Below are positions 7,976 through 15,566 of a stretch of 25,754 nt of DNA, piece by piece. The notes under the pieces are model-generated. The model was not told where the DNA came from and searched no databases. It worked only from the letters and a program-made list of their open reading frames with translations. The stretch lies in assembly GCA_030743445.1 (NCBI GenBank), contig JASLSL010000012.1:1-25754 (forward strand), written 5' to 3'. The position numbers and the translations under genes were made by a program. Each line of letters opens with the position of its first letter. Positions within the stretch are counted from its first letter, which is position 1. The DNA comes from Alphaproteobacteria bacterium (GTDB lineage: Bacteria; Pseudomonadota; Alphaproteobacteria; UBA8366).

Positions 7976-8713
7976 TCAAACCAGCCAGATCTGCCGTCCC
8001 CGCCCGTCGAGGAACCGGATCAGGATATAGCCCGCGATGAAGCCGCCGAGGTGCGCCTCCCAGGCGATCGCCGCGACGCCGACACCGAAGAGGGCCGGCG
8101 GCAGCAGGGCGAGCATGAAGTTCAGCCCGAGCCAGACGAAGATGAAGGTCAGCGCCGTCGAGCGCTGGCGGAACGGTCCGGGCCGATCCATCGCCGGGAC
8201 GTGCAGGCTGATCCAGCCGAGCGCCCCGACCATGCCCGAGATGGCGCCGGATGCGCCGATCAAAATCACGTCCGAGCCTTGATTGAGCCACCACCAGAAG
8301 AAGCCGCTGGCGATCCCGCAGACGATATAGAACAGCAGGAACCGCAGCCGGCTCATCCGCCGGGCGACCACGGTGCCGAAGGCGAGCAACATGAAGACGT
8401 TGATGAACAGGTGCATCGCGTCGGCGTGCACCAGGGTGTAGGTGATCGGTCCGGTCAGGAGTTGCAGCGGCTCGATCGACCATCCGGCCGGACCCTCGTA
8501 GCGCGCGCCGACGAAGGCGAGGTCCCAGACCAGCTTGTGGCCCAGGTCGCTCGGCATCAACAGGCGCGCGACGTGGGCCAACAGGGTCGCGCCGGCGATC
8601 CAGCGGACGCTGGTCGGCAGGTTGAAGATCGGCGGGTTGCTGTATTGGCTCAAGGGCCGGCTGTCCTCGTCAGACGAGGGGCGTTGGATTTCCCGTTGCC
8701 CGTCCGGCAGCAC
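7976..8713 (-). CDS. Rhomboid family intramembrane serine protease
   Basis: The 245-residue integral membrane protein carries the rhomboid hallmarks. These are a HxxxN motif (HLFIN, His101-Asn105), the catalytic serine in LIGASGAISG (Ser155), and the catalytic histidine in EAHLGGFIAGY (His222). About six hydrophobic segments lie between residues 38 and 235. Such proteases cleave transmembrane substrates within the bilayer of the inner membrane. The start is a GTG at 8713 with a weak ribosome binding site; the first 30 residues are polar and not conserved in the family, so the start could differ. The neighbouring synthetase gene diverges 40 bases away, so promoters must overlap or sit inside coding ends. 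Confidence 0.9.
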   Translation of the reverse strand: MLPDGQREIQRPSSDEDSRPLSQYSNPPIFNLPTSVRWIAGATLLAHVARLLMPSDLGHKLVWDLAFVGARYEGPAGWSIEPLQLLTGPITYTLVHADAMHLFINVFMLLAFGTVVARRMSRLRFLLFYIVCGIASGFFWWWLNQGSDVILIGASGAISGMVGALGWISLHVPAMDRPGPFRQRSTALTFIFVWLGLNFMLALLPPALFGVGVAAIAWEAHLGGFIAGYILIRFLDGRGRQIWLV

Positions 8714-8753
8714 CTTGCCACACTCGCCGGGTCATGATCGAGGGAATGACACG

Positions 8754-10283
8754 ATGAATCTCGCCGCCTGGATGGAACGCGCGGCACGAAGCGGAGGCGA
8801 CCGCCCGGCGCTCGCGCTCGGCACGTCGGTGGTGCGGGCCTACGGCTTGCTGCACGACCGCGTCGCGCGGCTGGCCCGCGCGATGCGCGAGGAGCTCGGC
8901 CTCGCCCCCGGCGAGCGCGTCGGCCTGGTGATGAAGAACTGCCCGGAATATTTCGAGGTCCTGTTCGCCGCCTGGCACGGCGGCTTCGCGGCGGTGCCGA
9001 TCAACGCCAAGCTGCACGCCAGCGAGTTCCAGTACATCTTGGAGCACAGCGGCGCCAGCGCGTGCTTCGTCACGCCCGATCTCGCCGAGACGATCCACTC
9101 GATCGATGTCGGGACGCTGCGGCGGATCGTGGTCGTCGGCGAGGCCGAGTACGAGGCCCTGCTCCGGGCCGAGCCGATGGATCTCGCCGATGCGGCACCC
9201 GACGATCTCGCCTGGCTTTTCTATACCAGCGGGACGACCGGCCGGCCCAAGGGCGCGATGCTGTCGCACCGCAACCTCGCGACCATGAGCTATTGCTACT
9301 TCTCCGACGTCGACCCGGCGGCGCCCTGGACGAGTATTCTGCACGCCGCGCCGATGAGCCACGGCTCGGGCTGCTATGGGTTGGCGCACGTGATGCAGGG
9401 TTCCTGCCAGGTGCTGCCCGAGAGCGGCGGGTTCTACCCGGAGGAAATCTATCAACTGATCGAGGCGTGGCCGCACCTCTCGTTCTTCGCGGCGCCGACC
9501 ATGGTCAAGCGCCTGATCGACCATCCGGCGGACACCGACACCTCGAACCTGAAGGTGATCTTCTACGGCGGCGGGCCGATGTACGTTGCCGACACCATCG
9601 CCGCACTCGATCGCTTCGGCGACAAGCTCTCGCAGCTTTATGGCCAGGGCGAGAGCCCGATGACCATCACCTATCTCGACCAGGCGATGCACGCCGAGCG
9701 CGACCATCCGCGTTGGATGGAAAGGCTCGGCTCGGTCGGCGTCCAGCAGAGCGCGGTCGAGGTCCGGACCGTCGACGCCGACGACAATTTCCTCCCCCCC
9801 GGTGAGGCGGGCGAGATCGTGGTGCGCGGTGACGCGGTGATGCTCGGCTACTGGCGGAACCCCGAGGCGACGGGCGAGACCCTGCGCGGCGGTTGGCTGC
9901 ATACCGGCGATGTCGGCGTGTTCGACGAGGACGGGTTCCTGACCCTTAAGGACCGCTCCAAGGACATGATCATCAGCGGCGGCACCAACATTTATCCGCG
10001 CGAAATCGAGGAGGTGCTGCAGCGCCATGCCGGCGTCGCCGAGGTCTCGGTGATCGGCCGGCCGGACCCGGAATGGGGCGAGGTCGTGGTCGCCTATGTG
10101 GTCGGGCGCGAGGGCAGGGAGCCTCCGCCGGCCGAGCTCGACGCGCTCTGCCTCGAGCACATCGCCCGGTTCAAGCGGCCCAAGGACTACCGTTTCGTCA
10201 CCGCACTGCCAAAGAACAACTACGGCAAGGTCCTGAAGGTCGAGCTCCGCGAGATCGACGCCAAGCAAGGGGGAAGCGAATGA
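8754..10283 (+). CDS. AMP-dependent acyl-CoA synthetase/ligase
   Basis: The 509-residue member of the ANL superfamily activates a carboxylic acid as acyl-AMP and transfers it to CoA. Motifs seen are the P-loop-like FYTSGTTGRPKGAML (residues 156-170), LYGQGE, GWLHTGDVGVFDEDG, the KDRSKDMIISGGTNIYPREIE hinge region and the catalytic Lys492 in NNYGKVLK. The ATG at 8754 follows GAGGGA; in-frame codons further upstream lie inside the divergent rhomboid gene and have no ligase similarity. The downstream SDR gene overlaps its stop in an ATGA, so the two are coupled. Chain length or aromatic nature of the substrate cannot be told; long-chain or cyclohexane/benzoate-type acids are possible. Confidence 0.93.
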   Translation: MNLAAWMERAARSGGDRPALALGTSVVRAYGLLHDRVARLARAMREELGLAPGERVGLVMKNCPEYFEVLFAAWHGGFAAVPINAKLHASEFQYILEHSGASACFVTPDLAETIHSIDVGTLRRIVVVGEAEYEALLRAEPMDLADAAPDDLAWLFYTSGTTGRPKGAMLSHRNLATMSYCYFSDVDPAAPWTSILHAAPMSHGSGCYGLAHVMQGSCQVLPESGGFYPEEIYQLIEAWPHLSFFAAPTMVKRLIDHPADTDTSNLKVIFYGGGPMYVADTIAALDRFGDKLSQLYGQGESPMTITYLDQAMHAERDHPRWMERLGSVGVQQSAVEVRTVDADDNFLPPGEAGEIVVRGDAVMLGYWRNPEATGETLRGGWLHTGDVGVFDEDGFLTLKDRSKDMIISGGTNIYPREIEEVLQRHAGVAEVSVIGRPDPEWGEVVVAYVVGREGREPPPAELDALCLEHIARFKRPKDYRFVTALPKNNYGKVLKVELREIDAKQGGSE

Positions 10284-11083
10284 CCGACCGGCTGAAGGAC
10301 AAGGTGGCGATCGTCACCGGGGCGGGCTCGATCGGGCCCGGCTGGGGCAACGGCAAGGCGGCGGCGACGCTGTTCGCGCGCGAGGGGGCGAAGGTCCTTT
10401 GCGCCGATATCGACCTTTCCGCCGCCGAGGTGACCCGCGACATCATTACCGGCGAGGGCGGCGAAGCGGTCGCCCATGAGTGCGACGTCTCGAAGTCGGA
10501 CCAGGTCTTGGCGATGGTCGAGGCCTGTACCGGCGAATTCGGCGGGCTCGATATTTTGCACAACAATGTCGGCATCCTTGGCATGGGCGGGCCGGTCGAG
10601 CACACGGAGGAGGATTGGGACCGGGTCTACGCGGTCAACGTCAAGAGCATGTTCCTGACCTCGAAGCACGCGATCCCGGTGATGGAGAAGGCGGGAAGGG
10701 GGGCGATCGTCAACGTCGCCTCGATCTCGGGCATCTCGTGGCTCGGGGTGCCATATCTCTCCTACTCGACGACCAAGGCGGCGGTGATCCAACTGACCAA
10801 GATGGTGGCGATCCAATACGCGCCGCACGGCATCCGCTGCAACGCCATCCTGCCCGGGCTGATGAAGACGCCGATGGTCGAGAAGGGCCTCGCCGACTTC
10901 TACGCCGACGGCGATGTCGAGGAGCTGGTCCGAATCCGCGACGCCCAGTGCCCGATGGGCCATATGGGCGACGCTTGGGACGTCGCCTATGCCGCGCTCT
11001 ATCTCGCCTCCGACGAGGCCAAATACGTCACCGGCGCCGAGCTGGTAGTCGACGGCGGGGTCACGCTGCGCTCGATCGACTGA
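10280..11083 (+). CDS. SDR-family NAD(P)-dependent oxidoreductase
   Basis: The 267-residue classical short-chain dehydrogenase has the cofactor loop VTGAGSIGPGWGNGKA (residues 12-27), which carries a few extra residues between the glycines compared with the textbook TGxxxGxG pattern. It also has LHNNVGIL, the NVASISG strand and the catalytic YSTTK (Tyr162, Lys166). The C-terminal VTGAELVVDGG is the usual SDR ending. Its ATG overlaps the synthetase stop, and an AAGGGGGAAGC ribosome binding site lies inside the upstream gene. Coupling suggests it oxidises or reduces a CoA-bound or released intermediate of the same pathway; this is inference from context. Confidence 0.93.
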   Translation: MTDRLKDKVAIVTGAGSIGPGWGNGKAAATLFAREGAKVLCADIDLSAAEVTRDIITGEGGEAVAHECDVSKSDQVLAMVEACTGEFGGLDILHNNVGILGMGGPVEHTEEDWDRVYAVNVKSMFLTSKHAIPVMEKAGRGAIVNVASISGISWLGVPYLSYSTTKAAVIQLTKMVAIQYAPHGIRCNAILPGLMKTPMVEKGLADFYADGDVEELVRIRDAQCPMGHMGDAWDVAYAALYLASDEAKYVTGAELVVDGGVTLRSID

Positions 11084-11470
11084 GTTAGGGGCGAGGCGGT
11101 AACCCTTATCGTCATTCCCGGGACAAGCGGGAATCCACGCCTGAGCGTAGCTTAACGGCAGATCGTTGCTGTTAGGGACTCTCCGGCATGGATTCCGGGT
11201 TGCGGAAGGTGTTTTGCTCAACGTCGCAGTACGTAAGGGATTGAGCCCGATTTGCGAAGAAATTTTGTTAGCGTTTAACAACAAATTTTGTCAGTCGCGC
11301 ACCCGCTGGAACACTGAAATTTTTTTCACGCTATGCCAGTTTGACGCTGGATCACGCTAAATACCAGTGGCGGCGGTGTTCTCTAGCCTGCTCGACCTGG
11401 ACAAGGACGCCATTAAGAACTTGATCCGTCGATCCGTACTCTGAATACTCCGATCCTAAGGAGTGCTTCT
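11084..11470. other. Intergenic region with half of a palindromic repeat
   Basis: This 387-base gap holds the left half of a palindromic repeat at its start (listed separately) and an AT-rich section near 11265-11330. That section contains a TTGTTA-GCGTT-TAACAA inverted repeat at 11275-11291. A short open stretch (11361-11444, ending LLDLDKDAIKNLIRRSVL) precedes the membrane-protein gene; it has no convincing start and might be a gene remnant or leader peptide. No RNA gene is evident. Confidence 0.4.
11110..11201. repeat. Palindromic repeat unit C, left part (right end missing)
   Basis: It begins CGTCATTCCCGGG and returns as AGCGGGAATCCA, like the left half of the unit at 1-118, and reaches the TGGATTCCGGGTT that starts the right half. 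The expected closing arm ending GGAATGACG is absent here. That arm is found 734 bases away at 11926-11962, starting with the same ten bases ATTCCGGGTT. Confidence 0.7.
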
Positions 11471-11827
11471 ATGGTCTCGACCTCGGCAAAGCGCTGTTCC
11501 GGTATCTTCGTTGAAATAGGTCTGACCGTTTTCGGCTTGATTATGGTTTTCACGCCGTTGGCGTTGTGGATGGCGCCCAACGTCACCGCCTATTACGTCG
11601 TGCTGGGAATGTGCGGGCTGGGTTATTTCGCCGTCGTGCTTCTGGCTCGATACGGCACCGTAGACGAAGGTGCCGGCACCGGGAAAGACGATCTGCGGGT
11701 GACGCTGCCGGCCGAATTAATCGTCGATTTTCAGAACCAGCGAGAGGCCGGCCGCTGCGATACGGGTGCCGCACGGGAATTCGTGGCAAACCAAATCTGT
11801 TCCGACGCGCCGACCGACCCGCGTTAG
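11471..11827 (+). CDS. Small hypothetical membrane protein (118 aa)
   Basis: I do not recognise this family. Two hydrophobic segments, about residues 11-34 (GIFVEIGLTVFGLIMVF...) and 38-60 (VTAYYVVLGMCGLGYFAVVL), form a likely helical hairpin in the inner membrane. They are followed by a polar, soluble tail of some 55 residues containing LRVTLPAELIVDFQNQ. A good ribosome binding site (CTAAGGAGTGCTTCT) precedes the ATG. The gene is isolated, with no operon partner, and is flanked on both sides by pieces of the same palindromic repeat family, which suggests it arrived as an insertion. Gene reality is likely; function is unknown. Confidence 0.65.
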   Translation: MVSTSAKRCSGIFVEIGLTVFGLIMVFTPLALWMAPNVTAYYVVLGMCGLGYFAVVLLARYGTVDEGAGTGKDDLRVTLPAELIVDFQNQREAGRCDTGAAREFVANQICSDAPTDPR

Positions 11828-11925
11828 CATTATCCGGTATCCCGTCATCTGAAAGATTGCGGCCCGCCATAGTCGCCAATATAGCTCGTATGAGTGACGA
11901 TGCCTTCCCGCTCTCCGAGCCACGA

Positions 11926-11962
11926 ATTCCGGGTTCGCGCGTTGCGCGCCCCGGAATGACAA
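11926..11962. repeat. Palindromic repeat unit C/D, right part
   Basis: The sequence ATTCCGGGTT CGCGC-GTT-GCGCG CCCCGGAATGAC is the closing arm of the palindromic family, with stems CCGGG/CCCGG and CGCGC/GCGCG. Joined to the piece ending at 11201 it would give a unit of about 118 bases, and its right half from TGG would be 39 bases long, the same as in unit A. It may instead belong to a separate degenerate unit starting near the CGTCAT at 11843. Confidence 0.65.
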
Positions 11963-11981
11963 ATAAGTATTGTGGACTTTA

Positions 11982-12932
11982 CTATTCGACGAACCGGCCG
12001 AGGCGAACCGCGGTCTGGCCCGGCAGCAGCCGGCGCGACGGCATGATCAGGACGCAGTCGTCGTAGGGGGTGGTGACCGGCTCGTCGCCGTCGTGGCCGA
12101 GCACCGTCCCCGCCTTTGGAATCACCTCGAGCCCGACATAAGCCTCGGCGAAGGTGAACACGTCGTGCCGGATCGTCACTGCCGCGGTGACCTCGATGAA
12201 CTTTTGCGGGCCGGGCTCGTCGGCGGTGTTCTCGGCGACGAATTCGGGATCGATCACGCCGAGATGGTCGAGGAAGCGCAGCGTCGTCTCCAGCGCCACG
12301 TCGGCGGTCGATTCCTCCCAGTGCTGCCCGGCCTCGATCAGCAGCGCGTTCTTCTCGCTCGCCGGGTCGCCGAACGCCGCGTAGTCGCGCATCCGCCGGC
12401 CCGCCGCGTGGCCTTCGTCCAGGACCACGTGTTCCGGATAGCCGATCGCGCGGGCGAACGCGCGACCCTTCTCCAGCGGTCCCGCCAGCATCAGCGGCGC
12501 GATGCTGGTCTGCATCGAATGGATGTCGAGCAAGTAGTCCGCCTGGTCGATCAGCGGCCGCATCTCGCGCGCGCGGACCAACTCGACGCTGTCCCGGTCG
12601 CCGTCCAGCACGTCCGCCGACCACAGCCGGTTGAAATCCTCGTCGACGAAGCGCGAGGTCGCCGGGTAGGCCGCATCGAAACGCAAGAACGCCATGTAGT
12701 TGGCGAACGACAAGGTGAGCTTGCCCCGGGTCGGGCGCAGATCGTGGTGGAACAGGTAGTCCAGCGTGGTGGCGCCGCACAGCTCGTTGCCGTGGGTCAC
12801 CGCGTTGACCATGACGTGCGGCCCCGCGACGCCGCTCTCGAAGGTGGTGGCGTAGTCGATGCCGGTGTTGCCGACCTGGTATGCGGATATGTCCGGCGGC
12901 GTCAGCTCCACCGGATAGATGTCGTCGCTCAC
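11982..12932 (-). CDS. Succinylglutamate desuccinylase/aspartoacylase family metallohydrolase
   Basis: The 316-residue zinc hydrolase belongs to the M14-related aspartoacylase family, which removes an acyl group from an N-acyl amino acid. Zinc ligands are visible as His47/Glu50 in AVTHGNELCG and His138 in LLDIHSMQT. The substrate-binding DEDFNRLW (residues 97-104) and a probable catalytic Glu200 in LLIEAGQHW are also present. The start is a GTG at 12932 preceded by a G-rich stretch. The C-terminal 80 residues form a beta-rich tail. It lies about 100 bases downstream of the ArgE-like gene on the same strand, so the two deacylases may be co-expressed. The exact acyl amino acid is not determinable. 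Confidence 0.88.
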   Translation of the reverse strand: MSDDIYPVELTPPDISAYQVGNTGIDYATTFESGVAGPHVMVNAVTHGNELCGATTLDYLFHHDLRPTRGKLTLSFANYMAFLRFDAAYPATSRFVDEDFNRLWSADVLDGDRDSVELVRAREMRPLIDQADYLLDIHSMQTSIAPLMLAGPLEKGRAFARAIGYPEHVVLDEGHAAGRRMRDYAAFGDPASEKNALLIEAGQHWEESTADVALETTLRFLDHLGVIDPEFVAENTADEPGPQKFIEVTAAVTIRHDVFTFAEAYVGLEVIPKAGTVLGHDGDEPVTTPYDDCVLIMPSRRLLPGQTAVRLGRFVE

Positions 12933-13032
12933 CCCAACCCCCCTGCGCTTGATTCGGCGGCTAGCTTATCCGCCGGCCCGGGAGAGGCCAAGACGCGAGC
13001 GCGCCCAGGTTGGGGAGAGCGGGCGAACCCCG

Positions 13033-14205
13033 CTACCCCGTCCCACACACGTGCTCCATCAGGCGGTCCATGAAGGCCTCGCACTTGGCGATCTGGTCGA
13101 GCGAGACGAACTCGTTCGGCTTGTGCGCCTGCGCGACGCTGCCGGGACCGCAGACCACGGTCGGGACTTCGGCGCGCTGGTGGAACAGGCCGGCTTCGGT
13201 GCCGAAGGCGACCTTGGCGTGGTCGTTGCGGCCGGCCAGCGTCTTGGCGAAGGTCACGACCTCCTCGCCCGGGTCGATATCGAGCCCCGGGATGTCGGTT
13301 AGCTCCTCGATGGTAAAGCCGGTTTCCGGGTCGATCGCCTTCATCGCCGGCTCCAGCTCGTCGCGGATATAGGTCTCGATCTCGCGATAGAGGTCCGCCG
13401 GATCGTCCTCGGCGATGTGGCGGAACTCGAAGCGGAACTCGCAGTCCTTGGGCACGATGTTGAGGGCGGTGCCGCCGTGGATCGTGCCGGTGTGCACCGT
13501 GGTGTGCTCGATGTCGTAGAGCTCGTCGCGCGCGCCCTCGGCCTGCAGGCGCCGCGCCATGCCCTTGAGGGTGGCGATCGCCTCGGCCGCGTACTCGACC
13601 GCGTTGACCCCGTCGGGCGCCAGGCTGGAGTGAGCCTCGAGCCCGCGCACCCGCGCGAGATAACTCTTCTTGCCCTTGTGGCCGATCGCCACCTGCATGT
13701 CGGTCGGCTCGCCGACGATGCACATCTGCGGGCGGACTTGGAGCCCGTTGATCAAATCGACCAGCCCGCGGGCGCCGATGCAGCCGATCTCTTCGTCGTA
13801 GGAGAGGGCGTAGTGGATCGGCGTCTCGAGGCCGCGCGCCAGGAACTTCGGCGCCCAGGCCAGCGCAATGGCGATGAAGCTCTTCATGTCGCAGGTGCCG
13901 CGGCCGTAGAGCTTGCCGTCGCCCTCGGCGATCTCGAACGGGTCGGTCTGCCAGTCCTGGCCGTCGACCGGCACCACGTCGGTGTGGCCCGACAGCATGA
14001 TCCCACCCTTGTCCCGGGGCCCGAGGGTGGCGTAGAGGTTGGCCTTCTCGCCGGTCTCGTCATGAACCAGCGACGATTCGACCCCGAGATCGCCGAGATA
14101 TCCTTGGACGAAGTCGATCAGCTCCATGTTGGAATTGCGGCTCGTGGTGTCGAAGGTGATCAGCCGGTCGATCATATGGCGCGTTGTTCGCTCGGGTTCT
14201 GGCAC
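13033..14205 (-). CDS. argE: Acetylornithine deacetylase (ArgE, M20 family)
   Basis: The 390-residue M20 metallopeptidase-like enzyme hydrolyses N-acetyl-L-ornithine to ornithine and acetate or a related N-acyl amino acid. The metal site is visible: His74/Asp76 in LSGHTDVVPVDG, Asp106 in GRGTCDMKSF, and the catalytic/ligand pair in SYDEEIGCIGA (Glu138, Glu139). GEPTDMQVAIGHKGKK and the final FGTEAGLFHQ segments are characteristic of ArgE. The start is a GTG at 14205 with CAGGGAGA eight bases upstream. In many alphaproteobacteria ArgJ makes ArgE dispensable for arginine synthesis, so this copy, next to other deacylases, may serve catabolism (inference). Confidence 0.92.
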   Translation of the reverse strand: MPEPERTTRHMIDRLITFDTTSRNSNMELIDFVQGYLGDLGVESSLVHDETGEKANLYATLGPRDKGGIMLSGHTDVVPVDGQDWQTDPFEIAEGDGKLYGRGTCDMKSFIAIALAWAPKFLARGLETPIHYALSYDEEIGCIGARGLVDLINGLQVRPQMCIVGEPTDMQVAIGHKGKKSYLARVRGLEAHSSLAPDGVNAVEYAAEAIATLKGMARRLQAEGARDELYDIEHTTVHTGTIHGGTALNIVPKDCEFRFEFRHIAEDDPADLYREIETYIRDELEPAMKAIDPETGFTIEELTDIPGLDIDPGEEVVTFAKTLAGRNDHAKVAFGTEAGLFHQRAEVPTVVCGPGSVAQAHKPNEFVSLDQIAKCEAFMDRLMEHVCGTG

Positions 14206-14235
14206 CGATGTCTCCCTGTATATTCAATGTCGCCT

Positions 14236-14267
14236 TTGCGGCGATCGGCGGCGGTCAGTTATACAAT
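14236..14267 (+). promoter_or_regulatory. Possible promoter of the PLP-enzyme gene
   Basis: TTGCGG at 14236-14241 and TATACA at 14260-14265 are separated by 18 bases and resemble sigma-70 -35/-10 boxes. The implied transcript would start only about 20 bases before the chosen ATG at 14292, in the 86-base gap between the divergent ArgE and PLP-enzyme genes. Confidence 0.3.
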
Positions 14268-14291
14268 ATGGGTGCAACGGGAAAAGAAAGC

Positions 14292-15443
14292 ATGACCTCC
14301 GGCGAGGCAAAATACCTTAACCCGCGGACCGGGGCCGAGTGGCCGACGGACGAGCCGTTGTGGCGGGCGCCTGACGACGGCGGCTACGTCAACCTCTCGG
14401 CCGGCGGGGGGCTCGGGCCCCGCGACATCGACCGGGGCGAGCTGTCGCTCTGGCGCTATGCCAAGGCGTTGCGCCTCGCCGCACCGCCGATCGCCACCCT
14501 CGGCGAGGGCTGGACGCCGTTGGTCCACACCACCTGGGGCGAGCGCCCGGTGTGGTTCAAATGCGAGCACCTGATGCCGTCGGGCTCGTTCAAGGATCGT
14601 GGCACGGCGGTGATGCTGAACTACCTGCATCAAGCGGGGGTCGAGGCGGTGCTAGAGGATTCCTCCGGCAACGCCGGCGCCTCGGTCGCGACCTACGCGG
14701 CGGCACTCGGCATGCGTTGCCGGGTCCTGGTGCCGGCCAGCGCCCCGGCGCCGAAGAAGGTGCAGATCGCCGCCTTCGGCGCCGAGGTCGTCGCCATCGA
14801 GGGCAGCCGCGACGACGTCGCCGCCGCCGCCGAGGCCGAGGCCGAACGGATGTTCTACGCCAGCCACAACCGCCAGCCGCACTTCCTCGAAGGGACCAAG
14901 ACGTTGGCCTTCGAGCTCTGGGAGCAGATCGGGTTCCGGGCGCCGGACGCGGTCGTGGCGCCCTTGGGCCAGGGCAGCAACATCATGGGACTCCACATCG
15001 GCTTCGAGGAGTTGCAGGCGGCGGGCGAGATCGAGCGGCTGCCGCGCATCTACGCGGTGCAGGCGGCGAATTGCGCGCCCTACCACGCCGTTTGGCAGGC
15101 GAGGGGCGAGGCCGGTGGCGAGGCGGTCGAAATCGCCGCCAAGCCGACGCTGGCCGACGGGATCGCCTTGGCGCGACCGATCCGGCTCGCGGAAGTCATG
15201 GCGGCATTGACCGCAACCGGTGGCGCCACCGTCGCGGTCACCGAGGAGGATATCGTCACATCTCTCCGCCAGCTTATCGGGAAGGGTTTCTTCGTCGAGC
15301 CGACCAGCGCGGTCGCCGGCGCGGCGCTGACCCGCCTCATCGCCGAGGACGCTGTAAGACAAGGCGAGATCGTGGTCGCGGTGCTGACCGGCAGCGGCCT
15401 CAAGGCGGTCGAGAAGATCGGCCAGGCGCTGGGGCTGGGGTGA
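14292..15443 (+). CDS. Threonine synthase-like PLP-dependent enzyme (fold type II)
   Basis: The 383-residue protein is a fold-type II PLP enzyme. The cofactor lysine is Lys101 in PSGSFKDRGTAVML. SSGNAGASVATYAA follows, the phosphate-binding glycine loop is GQGSNIMG, and near the C-terminus AVLTGSGLKAVEKI matches threonine synthase. The N-terminal zinc-ribbon cysteines of many threonine synthases of this class are absent. It could make threonine from O-phosphohomoserine or act as a threonine/serine dehydratase-like enzyme. The ATG at 14292 was preferred because it starts the family-like sequence after a purine-rich AAAAGAAAG; an in-frame ATG at 14268 is an alternative. It diverges from argE. 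Confidence 0.82.
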   Translation: MTSGEAKYLNPRTGAEWPTDEPLWRAPDDGGYVNLSAGGGLGPRDIDRGELSLWRYAKALRLAAPPIATLGEGWTPLVHTTWGERPVWFKCEHLMPSGSFKDRGTAVMLNYLHQAGVEAVLEDSSGNAGASVATYAAALGMRCRVLVPASAPAPKKVQIAAFGAEVVAIEGSRDDVAAAAEAEAERMFYASHNRQPHFLEGTKTLAFELWEQIGFRAPDAVVAPLGQGSNIMGLHIGFEELQAAGEIERLPRIYAVQAANCAPYHAVWQARGEAGGEAVEIAAKPTLADGIALARPIRLAEVMAALTATGGATVAVTEEDIVTSLRQLIGKGFFVEPTSAVAGAALTRLIAEDAVRQGEIVVAVLTGSGLKAVEKIGQALGLG

Positions 15444-15510
15444 CGTTCCGGCGATCAGGGACCCTTGTCGGATCACCGGTTATCATGTATTTCGGATGGC
15501 TTGGGACAAG

Positions 15511-15535
15511 CGCGCCGTCGGATCGCGACGGCGCG
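15511..15535. repeat. Perfect inverted repeat upstream of N-formylglutamate amidohydrolase
   Basis: CGCGCCGTCG (15511-15520) and CGACGGCGCG (15526-15535) form a perfect 10-bp stem with a GATCG loop in the 123-base gap after the PLP-enzyme gene. No T-run follows, so an intrinsic terminator is doubtful. It could be a leader hairpin or operator for the downstream gene. Confidence 0.55.
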
Positions 15536-15566
15536 TTGTCGCGAGGGAAGAACGGGACATTACGAA

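Noticed and set aside
7920..8483. N-terminal extension of the nitroreductase into a 377-residue fusion
   Set aside because: The extension is a shadow frame of the rhomboid gene, and a good ribosome binding site precedes the internal ATG at 7919.
8670..10268. Minus-strand open frame of 532 codons opposite the acyl-CoA synthetase
   Set aside because: It is an antisense shadow without recognisable motifs.
10280..10363. Broken cofactor-binding loop in the SDR gene
   Set aside because: The longer TGAGSIGPGWGNG loop looks like a subfamily variant I have seen in other SDRs; the catalytic Tyr and Lys are intact.
11166..11360. Open frame of 64 codons after the SDR gene
   Set aside because: It starts inside the palindromic repeat, lacks a ribosome binding site and has no coherent composition.
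11361..11444. Short open stretch ending LLDLDKDAIKNLIRRSVL before the membrane-protein gene
   Set aside because: A stop lies just upstream and the only start is a GTG without a ribosome binding site; it is kept as a possible remnant or leader peptide but not called as a gene.
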